DNA of 64,000 nucleotides. Origin: JANYCO01 sp035535995 (lineage in GTDB: Bacteria; Bacteroidota; Bacteroidia; Cytophagales; Cytophagaceae). The position numbers and the translations under genes are program-made. The notes below the pieces were generated by a model that saw only the letters and a program-made list of their open reading frames with translations, did no database searches and was not told the origin of the DNA. Shown in pieces: positions 36,595 to 45,557 of the stretch (position 1 is the first letter of the stretch; each line of letters opens with the position of its first letter). The stretch is taken from assembly GCA_035535995.1 (NCBI GenBank), contig DATLOZ010000020.1, positions 182,798 to 246,797 of the forward strand, in the 5' to 3' direction.

Positions 36595-37320
36595 TCAGTT
36601 TAACACAAAGCAAGCCATGAAATCATTTTCTTCTCCTTCGTAATGATCCAATAAGCTGAAGCCCACTTTCTCTGCCGCTTCTGTGAGCAGGTCGAGTGAA
36701 ACGTAAAGCCAGGGAAATACTTCGCTGGTCAGGCCTTTGTAATGCATTTGATAGCTTACTTCACCATAGTAATCACCGTTGAGATCGATCAGGTAAGCGC
36801 CTTCCTCTTCTTCATCTTCAAACATGTAAATAATATCCGCCGATTCACCGATGATCCTTCCACCAGGTTTGAGAAGCTTTTTACATTTTTGAAAAAAATA
36901 TTCCAAGCCATTTAATGTGCCTGCTAATCCGAAGCCATTCATCATAAAGAGCAGTGTATCGTATTGCTCAGATTCTTCCAGCTGAAAAAAATTCTGTTGG
37001 ATCACATTGTTTACACCCCTTGCCTGCATTGTCTTGCAGCAAAGTGCAGAGCGGTCGAGTGCGGTAACATCTTTGTCTTGTTGTTGAAGCGCCAATGCAT
37101 GTGATCCGGCTCCCGCACCTACGTCCAGGATATGACCTTTGGTGAGTGATAAAGCAAACTTTTCTTTCTCCGGCATTTCTTCCCAGCTTCTGAAAAGATA
37201 GGGAACAGGAATGGTTTCGATATCCTCGCCAAGATTTGAAGAAACTTGTATGACAGGATCATGTTTCCCTTCCGAAAAATCCATGACCGCAGTTCCAAAT
37301 GGATCGGGTGATAAATTCAT
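36595..37320 (-). CDS. Class I SAM-dependent methyltransferase
   Basis: A 241-residue Rossmann-fold methyltransferase. Motif I is ILDVGAGAGSHALALQQ (residues ~65-81), the acidic residue after beta-2 is in VTALDRSALCC, and motif III/IV is TLLFMMNGFGLAGTLNGLEYF. A GRIIGESADIIYMF segment follows motif V. Substrate is unknown; location directly before an rRNA pseudouridine synthase hints at RNA modification but does not prove it. It has a 5-prime flank of 21 bases to a family B repeat. Confidence 0.82.
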   Translation of the reverse strand: MNLSPDPFGTAVMDFSEGKHDPVIQVSSNLGEDIETIPVPYLFRSWEEMPEKEKFALSLTKGHILDVGAGAGSHALALQQQDKDVTALDRSALCCKTMQARGVNNVIQQNFFQLEESEQYDTLLFMMNGFGLAGTLNGLEYFFQKCKKLLKPGGRIIGESADIIYMFEDEEEEGAYLIDLNGDYYGEVSYQMHYKGLTSEVFPWLYVSLDLLTEAAEKVGFSLLDHYEGEENDFMACFVLN

Positions 37321-37341
37321 ACTGCAAAAGTAGGTATAAAA

Positions 37342-37417
37342 ATGTTGAGTTATGAATTTTGAGTTATGAATTAAACTTCTTTTTTAATTCATAACTCATA
37401 ACTCAAAATTCATAACT
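37342..37417. repeat. Dispersed palindromic repeat, family B (copy 5)
   Basis: ATGTTGAGTTATGAATTTTG and AGTTATGAATT on the left are mirrored by AATTCATAACTC and ATAACTCAAAATTCATAACT on the right. The right end is six bases from the stop codon of the phosphoglycerate mutase gene. Confidence 0.8.
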
Positions 37418-37422
37418 TCTAG

Positions 37423-38028
37423 TTACAAATCCCGCAGCTCCAATATCCGAAGCCCGCTATCCATCGAATATACACGAGGCACGCCTGTGGCGATATTTAT
37501 TTCTACGATTGCTTCCGGACTGATATTTTCTAAATACATTATCAGGGCGCGGAGGCTATTGCCGTGGGCTACGATTAAAATATGTTTGTCCTTGCGAAGT
37601 TCGGGTTCTACTTGCGTTTGGTAATAGGGGATCACACGCTCGTAAGTATCTTTGAGGCTTTCGCCACCCGGAGGGCGCACATCATAGCTTCTCCGCCATA
37701 GCTCTACTTGTTTGGTTCCGAATTTCCGGATCGTATCACTTTTGTTCAATCCTTGAAGCTCTCCGTACATACGCTCATCCAGCGCTTCTGAAATGGAAAT
37801 GGGAAGGTTTGGTTGATTGAGCTCTTCTAAAATAATTTTTAGTGTTTCCTGCGCGCGGATAAGCTTGGAAACAAAAGCGCTATCAAAATGAAAAGCTTTT
37901 AGTTTATCGCCTGCTTGTTTGGCTTCTTCTTTGCCAAGCGGTGTGAGCGGTACATCTACGTTTCCGGTAAAACGGTTTTCAAGATTGTAAAGCGACTGAC
38001 CGTGTCGTATGATCGTTAATTGTGGCAT
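37423..38028 (-). CDS. gpmA: 2,3-bisphosphoglycerate-dependent phosphoglycerate mutase
   Basis: Interconverts 3- and 2-phosphoglycerate in glycolysis. The ATG at 38028 (MPQLTIIRHGQS) is preferred over one five codons upstream because it puts the catalytic histidine close to the N terminus as in the family. Motifs: RHG with phosphorylated His, NRFTGNVDVPLTPLGKEEA, LDERMYGELQGLNK, RRSYDVRPPGGESLKDTY and the second catalytic His in VAHGNSLRALIMYLE. At about 201 residues it is the short bacterial form. Its stop abuts a family B repeat. Confidence 0.92.
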   Translation of the reverse strand: MPQLTIIRHGQSLYNLENRFTGNVDVPLTPLGKEEAKQAGDKLKAFHFDSAFVSKLIRAQETLKIILEELNQPNLPISISEALDERMYGELQGLNKSDTIRKFGTKQVELWRRSYDVRPPGGESLKDTYERVIPYYQTQVEPELRKDKHILIVAHGNSLRALIMYLENISPEAIVEINIATGVPRVYSMDSGLRILELRDL

Positions 38029-38218
38029 AAAAGAAAGGTACAAAAAATAACTGTGATTACCGGATTAAGGAATTTTACAGAATGAAAATTTAATATGACT
38101 ATTGTATTCTTTAAACAATTGTTACCCCTTCAACAAGTTTCCTCTATCCCTATTTATTTCGTGAAATACCACGTACCTTTGCACACGGGCAGACACAATC
38201 GTTGCGCCCAAATAACCA

Positions 38219-39454
38219 ATGATCCGACCTACTCAAAATAAAAATTTCATTACCCTTATTCTTGGAATGCTGGCTACTGTAACGCCTTTTGCCATTGATC
38301 TGTACCTGCCCTCTTTTTCCCAAATAGCCAGAGAGCTTAATGTTACTACCGCAAAAATTTCTTTGTCCGTTTCCAGCTATTTTATTGGTATGGCGCTCGG
38401 ACAATTACTCTATGGCCCGCTGCTAGACAGGTTTGGAAGGAAGCGTCCTCTTTACGTCGGATTGATCCTCTTTATGGTTGCCAGTATTGGTTGTACTTTT
38501 TCCAAAAGTGTAGAACTTCTGGTGGCGTTGCGGTTCCTGCAGGCGATTGGCGGTAGTGTAGCGGGCGTGGCTTCGGTAGCGATGGTGAAAGATTTTTTCC
38601 CTCCCGAACAAGGTGCCAGAATTTTTGCTATGCTGATCCTGACCATCGGTGTGTCGCCTTTGTTGGCTCCTACGATCGGAGGATTTATTGCTACCACGAT
38701 TGGATGGAAAGCAGTATTCGTAACCTTGGCATTGATTGCCTTGATAGTAATGACGATCGTATTTTTCTTTTTACCGGAAGGGCATCAGCCGGATACTACG
38801 GTTTCATTGAAGTTGAAGCCAATGCTGAAAACATATTTCTCTATTTTAGGAGATACGCAATTTTTCACTTACACGATCTCAGGTTCCTTCTCCTTTGCCA
38901 CGTTGTTCATTTATGTAGCCGGTTCACCACTTATATTTATGGAATTGTTTCATGTAAGTCCGGAAGTATACGGAGGAATATTTGCCTTTCTTTCGATTGG
39001 ATTCATTGGCGCAAGCCAGTTGAATATTTATTTGACCAAAAAATTCAGCAGCAGTGATATCTTTCGCTTTGCACTGATGGTACAAGTAATTGCAGGTTTT
39101 GTATTCCTTGTGGTGGCTTGGAATGATGGGATGAATTTATATTCAACTATTTTAATGTTCTTTATTTTCCTAAGTTCGGTAGGGCTTATTAATCCTAATG
39201 CTACAGCACTTGCGTTAGCACCTTTTACAAAAAATATAGGAAGTGCAAGCGCTATGCTAGGCTGTGCACAGATCGGAATTGCAGCACTGGCCTCTATTGG
39301 CGTGGGCATGTTCGATTCTTCCAATATGTTTGCGATGATCGCTTTAATGGTGGCTACAGCTTCGTTTGCACTCTTGTTATTTTGGACAGGAGAGAAAAAA
39401 ATGGCAGGAAAGATTGTAACAGCAGACGCTCAGAAGGGAACCGTTGTTCATTAA
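38219..39454 (+). CDS. Bcr/CflA-family multidrug MFS exporter
   Basis: A 411-residue, 12-span drug:proton antiporter. It opens with ILGMLATVTPFAIDLYLPSF (helix 1), the DHA1 motif D1. The motif A loop is GQLLYGPLLDRFGRKRPLYVG (spread over residues ~61-81). The motif C region of antiporters follows (GVSPLLAPTIGGFIATTIGW). It would export small hydrophobic drugs such as bicyclomycin or chloramphenicol, but the substrate is not shown by sequence. The stop codon is followed directly by a truncated family B repeat (GTTATGAATATT). Confidence 0.88.
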   Translation: MIRPTQNKNFITLILGMLATVTPFAIDLYLPSFSQIARELNVTTAKISLSVSSYFIGMALGQLLYGPLLDRFGRKRPLYVGLILFMVASIGCTFSKSVELLVALRFLQAIGGSVAGVASVAMVKDFFPPEQGARIFAMLILTIGVSPLLAPTIGGFIATTIGWKAVFVTLALIALIVMTIVFFFLPEGHQPDTTVSLKLKPMLKTYFSILGDTQFFTYTISGSFSFATLFIYVAGSPLIFMELFHVSPEVYGGIFAFLSIGFIGASQLNIYLTKKFSSSDIFRFALMVQVIAGFVFLVVAWNDGMNLYSTILMFFIFLSSVGLINPNATALALAPFTKNIGSASAMLGCAQIGIAALASIGVGMFDSSNMFAMIALMVATASFALLLFWTGEKKMAGKIVTADAQKGTVVH

Positions 39455-39510
39455 GTTATGAATATTTTCTGCCGCTTGGCTGACAACATTTCTTAATTTT
39501 TAAATGGAAT

Positions 39511-39891
39511 TTATCTGGAAACGAAAGCGCGTTCTTTATCCTCGAAGTATTCAATCACCAATTGAAGGGAGATTTCGCGAACAAGACCTTCATCGGATTG
39601 AAGGATACCGATCAGGTAGTATTTTATTTCGTTGTCGATCCTTTGTTGGATCTCGCGAAAACCTACAAAAGTGTACCAGGATTTGTTCTGGTCTGAAAAA
39701 AAATCGGAGTCAAATAGATAATCTCCCGAGCTGAGAAACTTGCCTGCTTTTAAAAACAAGTCGAGCTTTTCTTTATACGTTAGAAATTTTGCATCAAACG
39801 GATTCATAACATTACTATCACTTGTTATAAGTTGGTTATTTTTAATGAAATAATCAACTATAAATGGAAAAAAATCTTTGAAATCTGGCAA
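39511..39891 (-). CDS. Small protein of unknown function
   Basis: A 126-residue acidic, aromatic-rich soluble protein (DFKDFFPFIVDYFIKNNQL, KFLSSGDYLFDSDFFSDQNKSWYTFVGF) with no signal peptide. It is convergent with the MFS exporter and divergent from the carbonic anhydrase gene. No family is recognised. Coding use is plausible because it fills the gap with a continuous frame and a helical C terminus, but this remains a moderate call. Confidence 0.5.
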   Translation of the reverse strand: MPDFKDFFPFIVDYFIKNNQLITSDSNVMNPFDAKFLTYKEKLDLFLKAGKFLSSGDYLFDSDFFSDQNKSWYTFVGFREIQQRIDNEIKYYLIGILQSDEGLVREISLQLVIEYFEDKERAFVSR

Positions 39892-39980
39892 AAAATCTAT
39901 TTCCGCCAGATTTAGTCAGGCTTATAATTACTCATTTTTATATTTTTTAAATTCTCCTGAATGCTCTAACTTGCCTGCGC

Positions 39981-40616
39981 ATGATTAAAAGTTATACAAA
40001 ATTACTAAATGGGAATAAAGAGTGGGCTGCCCAACAACTTTCGAAAGACTCGATGTTTTTTGAAAAGTTGACACCGCTTCAGACACCTGAATATTTATGG
40101 ATTGGATGTTCTGATAGCCGTGTACCTGCCGAAACTATTACAGGTGCTACTCCCGGTGAAATTTTTGTTCACCGCAACATCGCCAATCTTGTTGTACACA
40201 CAGACCTGAATCTGCTCAGTGTATTGGAGTATGCCGTGAAAATATTAAAAGTAAAACACGTGATCCTTTGCGGCCATTATGGTTGCGGAGGCGTGAAAGC
40301 TTCTATGGATAATATGGCCTATGGCTATGTAGACAACTGGCTTCGCAACATTAAAGAAGTGTATGCGAAAAATGCCCAGGAAATCGAATCCATTGCCGAC
40401 GAGGAAGCGAAGGTAAACCGAATGGTAGAGCTCAATGTAATCGAGCAGGCTAAGAATGTATGCAAAACGAAAGTGGTACAAAAAGCGCTCGCTAAGCAAT
40501 CCGTACAAGTACATGGTTGGGTATATGGGATCCAGGATGGAATCATCAAAGAGCTGATCAATATTACCGATAGAGATCAAGTACATCCTATTTTTACATA
40601 CAACCTGGAAAAGTAA
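39981..40616 (+). CDS. can: Beta-class carbonic anhydrase
   Basis: Hydrates CO2 to bicarbonate in the cytoplasm for carboxylating enzymes and pH control. The 211-residue protein has the zinc ligands and catalytic pair of the beta class: CSDSRVPAE (Cys, Asp-Arg dyad) and HYGCGGVKASM preceded by CG (His and Cys). EIFVHRNIANLV and HGWVYGIQDG are also typical. Start ATG 39981 fits the usual N terminus. Confidence 0.94.
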   Translation: MIKSYTKLLNGNKEWAAQQLSKDSMFFEKLTPLQTPEYLWIGCSDSRVPAETITGATPGEIFVHRNIANLVVHTDLNLLSVLEYAVKILKVKHVILCGHYGCGGVKASMDNMAYGYVDNWLRNIKEVYAKNAQEIESIADEEAKVNRMVELNVIEQAKNVCKTKVVQKALAKQSVQVHGWVYGIQDGIIKELINITDRDQVHPIFTYNLEK

Positions 40617-40681
40617 ATACAGGATCATTCCAATATTTAAAAGGGCTAGATATACATAGTTAAATTTTATTAAAATTCTAG

Positions 40682-40735
40682 TTTCCGTATTCCTTGTTTG
40701 CTGGCGGGGACGCCAGCAAACAAGGAATACGGAAA
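40682..40735. repeat. Perfect 25-bp hairpin with mirrored core
   Basis: Arms 40682-40706 and 40711-40735 are perfectly complementary around a GGGA loop. The core GCTGGCGGGGACGCCAGC recurs in the opposite orientation at 40833-40850. There is no adequate T-run directly after it. Confidence 0.85.
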
Positions 40736-40829
40736 AACACGATAAGAACGATAATTTCTTCCATCTTAATAAGTAGTATGGATACCAGAAGTGAACGATA
40801 AATATTTTTTACTGACGTTCATCATTCAT

Positions 40830-40855
40830 CATTGCTGGCGTCCCCGCCAGCAATG
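40830..40855. repeat. Second, inverted copy of the 18-bp hairpin core
   Basis: CATTGCTGGCG-TCCC-CGCCAGCAATG; the central 18 bases are the exact reverse complement of the core at 40682-40735. The space between contains the inverted words TGAACG and CGTTCA. Together the two hairpins look like a small inverted-repeat element of about 175 bp. Confidence 0.75.
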
Positions 40856-40914
40856 CGCCCTTTTCGAAACTATCATTTCATTATAAAACAATAAAACTTA
40901 ACTACGTATATCTA

Positions 40915-40971
40915 AAAAGGTTAAGATCTAAAGTTGAAAAAAGCTTTAAGTCTTAACCTTTTTTTTTTTAC
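40915..40971. terminator. Bidirectional terminator downstream of the CHAT gene
   Basis: AAGGTTAAGA and TCTTAACCTT form a 10-bp stem, flanked by an A5 run on the left and a T11 run on the right. It lies 31 bases after the stop of the minus-strand CHAT gene and can also end transcription coming from the carbonic anhydrase side. Confidence 0.8.
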
Positions 40972-41001
40972 GCGGCAATCCTTGTAACGACGAGTGATTT
41001 G

Positions 41002-44000
41002 CTACTTAGCATTCTGGATCAATACAAACGCTCCCCAATAATAAGGATGTGGATACCTCGCTTTTATTTCTTTCATCGCCGTGAGGTAGGCTTCCTGCGG
41101 AAATTTTTTTTGTTGCATCTGTTTGTAAAAGGCGATCATAAGATCGCGGGTGGCGGTATCGTCTACTTTCCATAGGCTCATCAGGAGATTGTCGGCGCCC
41201 GCCTGGTAAAAGGCGCGCTGCAAGCCGAATACGCCGTCGCCGGCATAGACTAGGCCTTTCCCTGTCTCACATGCAGAAAGTACTACCAGTTGGATCTTAT
41301 CATAATCCTGAAGCGAGATCTCGTATGCAGTAAGAAAACCATCTTCCCCTTTGAGCCGTGTATTGTTTTTTAGAAAATCGCCCGCACCAGCCATGATCAG
41401 GCCGGAGCTTAGCATGGCTTCTGAAACGGAAACATATTTTCCTGATTCTATAAAATAACCATGTGTAGCAATATGCAACAATTCTGCATCATGAAGTTCT
41501 TTCACCTGTGCTTCACCGGCTTCAGTAGCTTCAAACACAGTAATACTCTTCTCTGTTTCTCCCAGCACTTCGCGAATGGTTTTTACTTCCTGTGCAGTAC
41601 CCGGAAGACGATTGAAAACTGTACCGTTCATCGTTACCGAACGTGTAGTATCCTGGTTTTCCGTACCGCTGTTGAAGTCAGGATCTCCAAACAAAAAAGA
41701 TCTTGTAGGATTAAAGACTGAAGGAGGATTTTGCAATAAGTCTTTTGAAGAACTGATAAAGTGGAGATCCATCAGATCGATCATATATTTTTTACTGCCG
41801 GGTACGTAAATGCTGCCAAGACTCAGTTGATGGTATACACCGTCGGCACTAATGTATACTTTGGAAATTTTATGTGCGGTGAGAAAGTCGACGATCGGCT
41901 TCAGATAGGCCTGGTAGGAAAGTGTATCGGTGAGCTTGAATTTTATTCCGTTCTGATAATATTTCAAATATTGGTTCTCCATTTTATTGCCTTCGTCCAA
42001 TACAAGAAGAACGGGAACATTACTTTCTCGCGTAGCGATCAAAACTGTGTAGGCAATTTTTTGAGAAAAGCGCTCTTGCGTCCGGATGATCTCTACGAGC
42101 GCTTCTGAGTTTCCTAGTGAAGCTTTGATATCCGAATAACTAATTGCGGAAACAGGATTCAATGCATCTGATTTCAAAGAAACCCGCGCCAGTTCTTTTT
42201 CCAGCGCTGCTGCTTCCACGGTGAGTTTTGGAAGATCGAGGCCGGAGGCTTTCTGTTGTGTATGCGAAAGTGTATGATATTTGCCGAGCGTGTATTTGAT
42301 GCTGTTCCAGTTATTATATTTTTCGATCAGCGCCGGATCGTTTGTAGCTATGATCGCGCGTTTGAACCGCTCGCCGGAGCGCAATAGCAGGCCTTTGCAG
42401 GTAAGTACGGTAGAAAAGATCTCTTCCCGGATCGTATCTTGCGTGGCCGCGTCTACTTCCGGACTCCCGATCAGCTTGGAGGAGATGAAATAATAATTCT
42501 GAAGATTTTGAGACAGATCGTCGTAGTATTCTTTTCGTTCCTGTTCGGTGAGAAAGGAAAAATTATTTTCTATGGTAAACAGAATATTACTGCGTACCCA
42601 GGCGAGACTTTTTCTTGCCTGGTCAAAGTTACTGCTTGCATAACTCGCCGAGCCCAGACCACTCAAGGCATCGGTAAGCAGGGAATGTTTTGGGGAATAA
42701 TATAAAAGAAATCCGTTGAATGCTTGTCTGTAACCTGTTAATGCTTTTGAGTAATCGTTTGTTTCTTCGTAGAAGCGGGAGAGGTTGAGAAGATTTGCCA
42801 ATGCATTTCTACTGGAATATCCTTCCAACGCTACATAGGTTTCAAATCCTTTTCGGAAATAATATCCTGCGCTGTCTTTGTTGCCCGCTTCATAAAAATA
42901 GATTGCTTTGTAATTGCAAAACGAAGCATACTCAGGTGTTTGTTGTGTGGAAGGATTTGAAAACAATACGGTAGGACTTATCAGCGCTTTTGCCGCACTA
43001 GGAAGATCATCAAGATGCACATTCGTTAGACTGATCTTGAGCAAAAGAAAATTATAAGCTACTGGATTTTCTTTTTCATATTTCCCCGCATACTTAAGCG
43101 CTTGCTGAAAAGCCTCCAGCGTTTTGTGGTTATTGTTAATGGAGTTATAATATTCGCCAATGTTCTCGTAATAGCGGATCAACACGGATTCTGCTCCTGG
43201 TTCTTTTTCGCATTCAGGGAGAAGCTTATTGGCCGAGACGATCGCTTTTTCTACAGAGCGCAGATCTTCCGCTTCTACATACGTACGGATCATGTCATCC
43301 AACGCAGAGAGCCGCACAGAGGGTTTTGCTTTTTTGTCGGCAGAGATAATTGCAAGCGAACGATCGAAATAAAATTTTGCGCTGTCGACCATACTTTGAG
43401 TCATAAAGCAATCGCCTTTGGTAGTGTTCAAATAGATATGGCTGCTGAGATCTCTGCGTGTGCTGCAGTGCTTTGCCAGCGCCGATGTCAGCTCCCCCAG
43501 CAATTGCTTGTCTTTGCCAGAGGCAACCAATGAGCAGTAGTCGCCCAAAAAATTCATCCAATATTCCTGGAGGATCGTTCTGTCATTGGTATAGAGGGAG
43601 GCATTCTCATATACCTCTGAGAATGCAAAGAGCGCTTCGGTATGATTTAATTTATCGTAGTAATAATTGCCCGTATCCCAATAGATCATAAAGCGATCCA
43701 GCGTTTCAAAATTTTCTGCGTTCTTCATTTTTATTACCTGGATCTTTTCTTCTATATCCATGGGAATATTTTTGTAAAACATTTGCAAATTATTTAACCG
43801 GTTGACGATATCGGCGTCGTTGAGTTCATAATCCCCTTCCATTACATAGACGATCTCATAATCGACGTCTATCGCCTCATTGTGCATGGAGTGTTGATGA
43901 TAATAATCTCCGAGCGTAAACAAAGTTTCAAGGTTTTTTTTCTCACCCGTAGAACTATTGTTGCGGTGGTATTGAATAAAAGCGGTCGACCATTTTTTCA

Positions 44001-44133
44001 GTGCGGCGGGGTCGTTTGCCTTCATCGCTTTAGAAAGATTAGCGTTAATCAGTTCAGGATCGTTTTCATTGCCTTGTGCAAAGCAGTAGGTGCAGCAAAG
44101 GAGCAGGAGAAAGCTTATGGAGAATTGTTTCAT
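41002..44133 (-). CDS. Exported TPR-CHAT protease-like protein
   Basis: A 1043-residue protein. A signal peptide (1-19, CCTYCFAQ end) exports it. Residues ~25-600 are a long TPR solenoid (KSLAWVRSN, ALFAFSEVYENASLY, KTLEAFQQALKYAGKY). Residues ~690-1043 are a CHAT domain, a caspase-like cysteine protease fold, with catalytic His891 in HIATHGYF and Cys955 in VLSACETGKG, both intact. The C-terminal GADNLLMSLWKVDD is typical. Bacterial CHAT domains are often defence or regulated proteases, but the secretion signal points to an envelope role here. Substrate is unknown. It precedes nothing in its operon except an outer-membrane barrel gene 113 bases upstream on the same strand. Confidence 0.88.
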   Translation of the reverse strand: MKQFSISFLLLLCCTYCFAQGNENDPELINANLSKAMKANDPAALKKWSTAFIQYHRNNSSTGEKKNLETLFTLGDYYHQHSMHNEAIDVDYEIVYVMEGDYELNDADIVNRLNNLQMFYKNIPMDIEEKIQVIKMKNAENFETLDRFMIYWDTGNYYYDKLNHTEALFAFSEVYENASLYTNDRTILQEYWMNFLGDYCSLVASGKDKQLLGELTSALAKHCSTRRDLSSHIYLNTTKGDCFMTQSMVDSAKFYFDRSLAIISADKKAKPSVRLSALDDMIRTYVEAEDLRSVEKAIVSANKLLPECEKEPGAESVLIRYYENIGEYYNSINNNHKTLEAFQQALKYAGKYEKENPVAYNFLLLKISLTNVHLDDLPSAAKALISPTVLFSNPSTQQTPEYASFCNYKAIYFYEAGNKDSAGYYFRKGFETYVALEGYSSRNALANLLNLSRFYEETNDYSKALTGYRQAFNGFLLYYSPKHSLLTDALSGLGSASYASSNFDQARKSLAWVRSNILFTIENNFSFLTEQERKEYYDDLSQNLQNYYFISSKLIGSPEVDAATQDTIREEIFSTVLTCKGLLLRSGERFKRAIIATNDPALIEKYNNWNSIKYTLGKYHTLSHTQQKASGLDLPKLTVEAAALEKELARVSLKSDALNPVSAISYSDIKASLGNSEALVEIIRTQERFSQKIAYTVLIATRESNVPVLLVLDEGNKMENQYLKYYQNGIKFKLTDTLSYQAYLKPIVDFLTAHKISKVYISADGVYHQLSLGSIYVPGSKKYMIDLMDLHFISSSKDLLQNPPSVFNPTRSFLFGDPDFNSGTENQDTTRSVTMNGTVFNRLPGTAQEVKTIREVLGETEKSITVFEATEAGEAQVKELHDAELLHIATHGYFIESGKYVSVSEAMLSSGLIMAGAGDFLKNNTRLKGEDGFLTAYEISLQDYDKIQLVVLSACETGKGLVYAGDGVFGLQRAFYQAGADNLLMSLWKVDDTATRDLMIAFYKQMQQKKFPQEAYLTAMKEIKARYPHPYYWGAFVLIQNAK

Positions 44134-44246
44134 AAGAAAAGATTAAGGTTCCTGAAGATACAGGAAAAAAATAAAAAAGGAGAGGAGCCTACAAAAATTG
44201 ATTGTTATCATAATGTAATTCCCTGCCAGCAAAAAAGAACCACAGA

Positions 44247-45203
44247 TTATTTATGCCGCATGCCCAATGTTCTCAAAGAATTCAGATCGTTTTGATTAAA
44301 TAAGGTTTTGTGCTTTTGAGAAATGATCGTGTACTGCAATCTTATTTGCGCAATGGCATACATGTCATGGTAATGTTTATTATCCGACATGATCGTTTTT
44401 TTGTTCGGATCATAATATTGATCGTAGTATTTCTTTCCATCTTCCGAAAGCAAAGCAGTAGAGATCCCATCACGATGATCGCCGTCTAAACTTGCTCCCA
44501 GGGTATAATGTATCGTTCCTTCCAGCCCCAGGTCCCATTGAGCGCTGAGCCTATACAGGATGCCGGCTCCAAAGGGCACTACCACCATCATATGATTTTG
44601 GATCTGACCGTTGGAGAGGTGACTTATTTTCTGCCATTCGCCATTGTAGTATCCTTTAGTGGTATTGCTAGTAGCACCTATTCCCAGGAGGAGATAAGGG
44701 ATTGTTTTGGTTCTTCTACCCATCAGGTATCTATAAGGAAAAATATTAAACTGGCCAACGAGTGCAAACTCATAGTTAGTAGCTTTCATCATATAGTTTT
44801 CCTTTCTGCCAAAATGAGCTTTTGTATAATTACTTTCCTTTGCCATGATAGTATACTGCGTAAGCTGTGCTCTCAGCATGATTCTATCGTTGAGCTTGTA
44901 GCCAATACCCAGGCCAAAAGAAGGCTTCAGGTGCGTGGCTCTGAAAATGCTGTTCTGGTCGTGGCCTACGATCCTTCTGCCGGTAAGCTCTCCGCCATAG
45001 GCCGATGCGCCAATAGATCCGAAAAATTTCCAACGCACCATCGGGACCTTGCTCATGTCCGGGTTTCTGGACGACATGGTAGCCCCATAGTGCTGCGCCT
45101 TTAGTGGCAGCGAAAATAAAGTGATCATAAAAAAAAGCGAAAGGCATTTTGAAAAAAAACCTTGAATATCCTGGTGCATTCCAATGTAATTATTCTTCAA
45201 CAT
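44247..45203 (-). CDS. Outer-membrane beta-barrel protein (DUF6089-like)
   Basis: A 318-residue exported protein. The signal peptide ends near residue 37 (LFSLPLKAQ). The rest alternates amphipathic strands typical of an 8-stranded barrel: WKFFGSIGASAYGGEL, FGLGIGYKLNDRIMLRAQL, YEFALVGQFNIFPY, IPYLLLGIGATS, VPFGAGILYRLSAQWDLGLEG. The opening GSIGASAYGGEL matches Bacteroidota DUF6089 barrels. The C-terminal ~60 residues carry a hydrophilic tail after the last strand (LQYTIIS). Function is unknown. It is immediately upstream of the CHAT gene and may be co-transcribed. Confidence 0.78.
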   Translation of the reverse strand: MLKNNYIGMHQDIQGFFSKCLSLFFMITLFSLPLKAQHYGATMSSRNPDMSKVPMVRWKFFGSIGASAYGGELTGRRIVGHDQNSIFRATHLKPSFGLGIGYKLNDRIMLRAQLTQYTIMAKESNYTKAHFGRKENYMMKATNYEFALVGQFNIFPYRYLMGRRTKTIPYLLLGIGATSNTTKGYYNGEWQKISHLSNGQIQNHMMVVVPFGAGILYRLSAQWDLGLEGTIHYTLGASLDGDHRDGISTALLSEDGKKYYDQYYDPNKKTIMSDNKHYHDMYAIAQIRLQYTIISQKHKTLFNQNDLNSLRTLGMRHK

Positions 45204-45557
45204 AATTTCTTTTTCTTTTTTTGATTGAACATAGCGTGCTCAAGAGCGCAGTTGCGAGTGCCTATTCCAAGCAATATTATAAAAGAGCTATTTTGATTTT
45301 TAAATGATGTAAATCATCATCCTGATGCTAAGGAGTATTGACAATATTTACGTGTCTTATCAATAAAAGATGTGATTGAAATTGAATTTGGGTATTTATT
45401 TAGTGGAAGAAAAAGAAAACACGCACGTGTAGATCGTGGGAAATACGTACTCGGCAAAACTTATGGAATATTTTGAAGGGATCGGGAAAAAATAAAGGTA
45501 GAATATTTTGTGTGCCACAGCACGCCCTAGAGTGGCACACAAAATATTGGAAAGTTA
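45204..45557. other. 354-base intergenic region with a 17-bp hairpin
   Basis: No gene is seen. The only structure is a hairpin at 45502-45548: arms AATATTTTGTGTGCCAC and GTGGCACACAAAATATT, perfect over 17 bases with a 13-base loop. It lies ten bases after the stop of the YciI-like gene and may form its 3-prime end. The remainder (45204-45500) is AT-rich and probably holds the promoter of the barrel gene. Confidence 0.7.
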
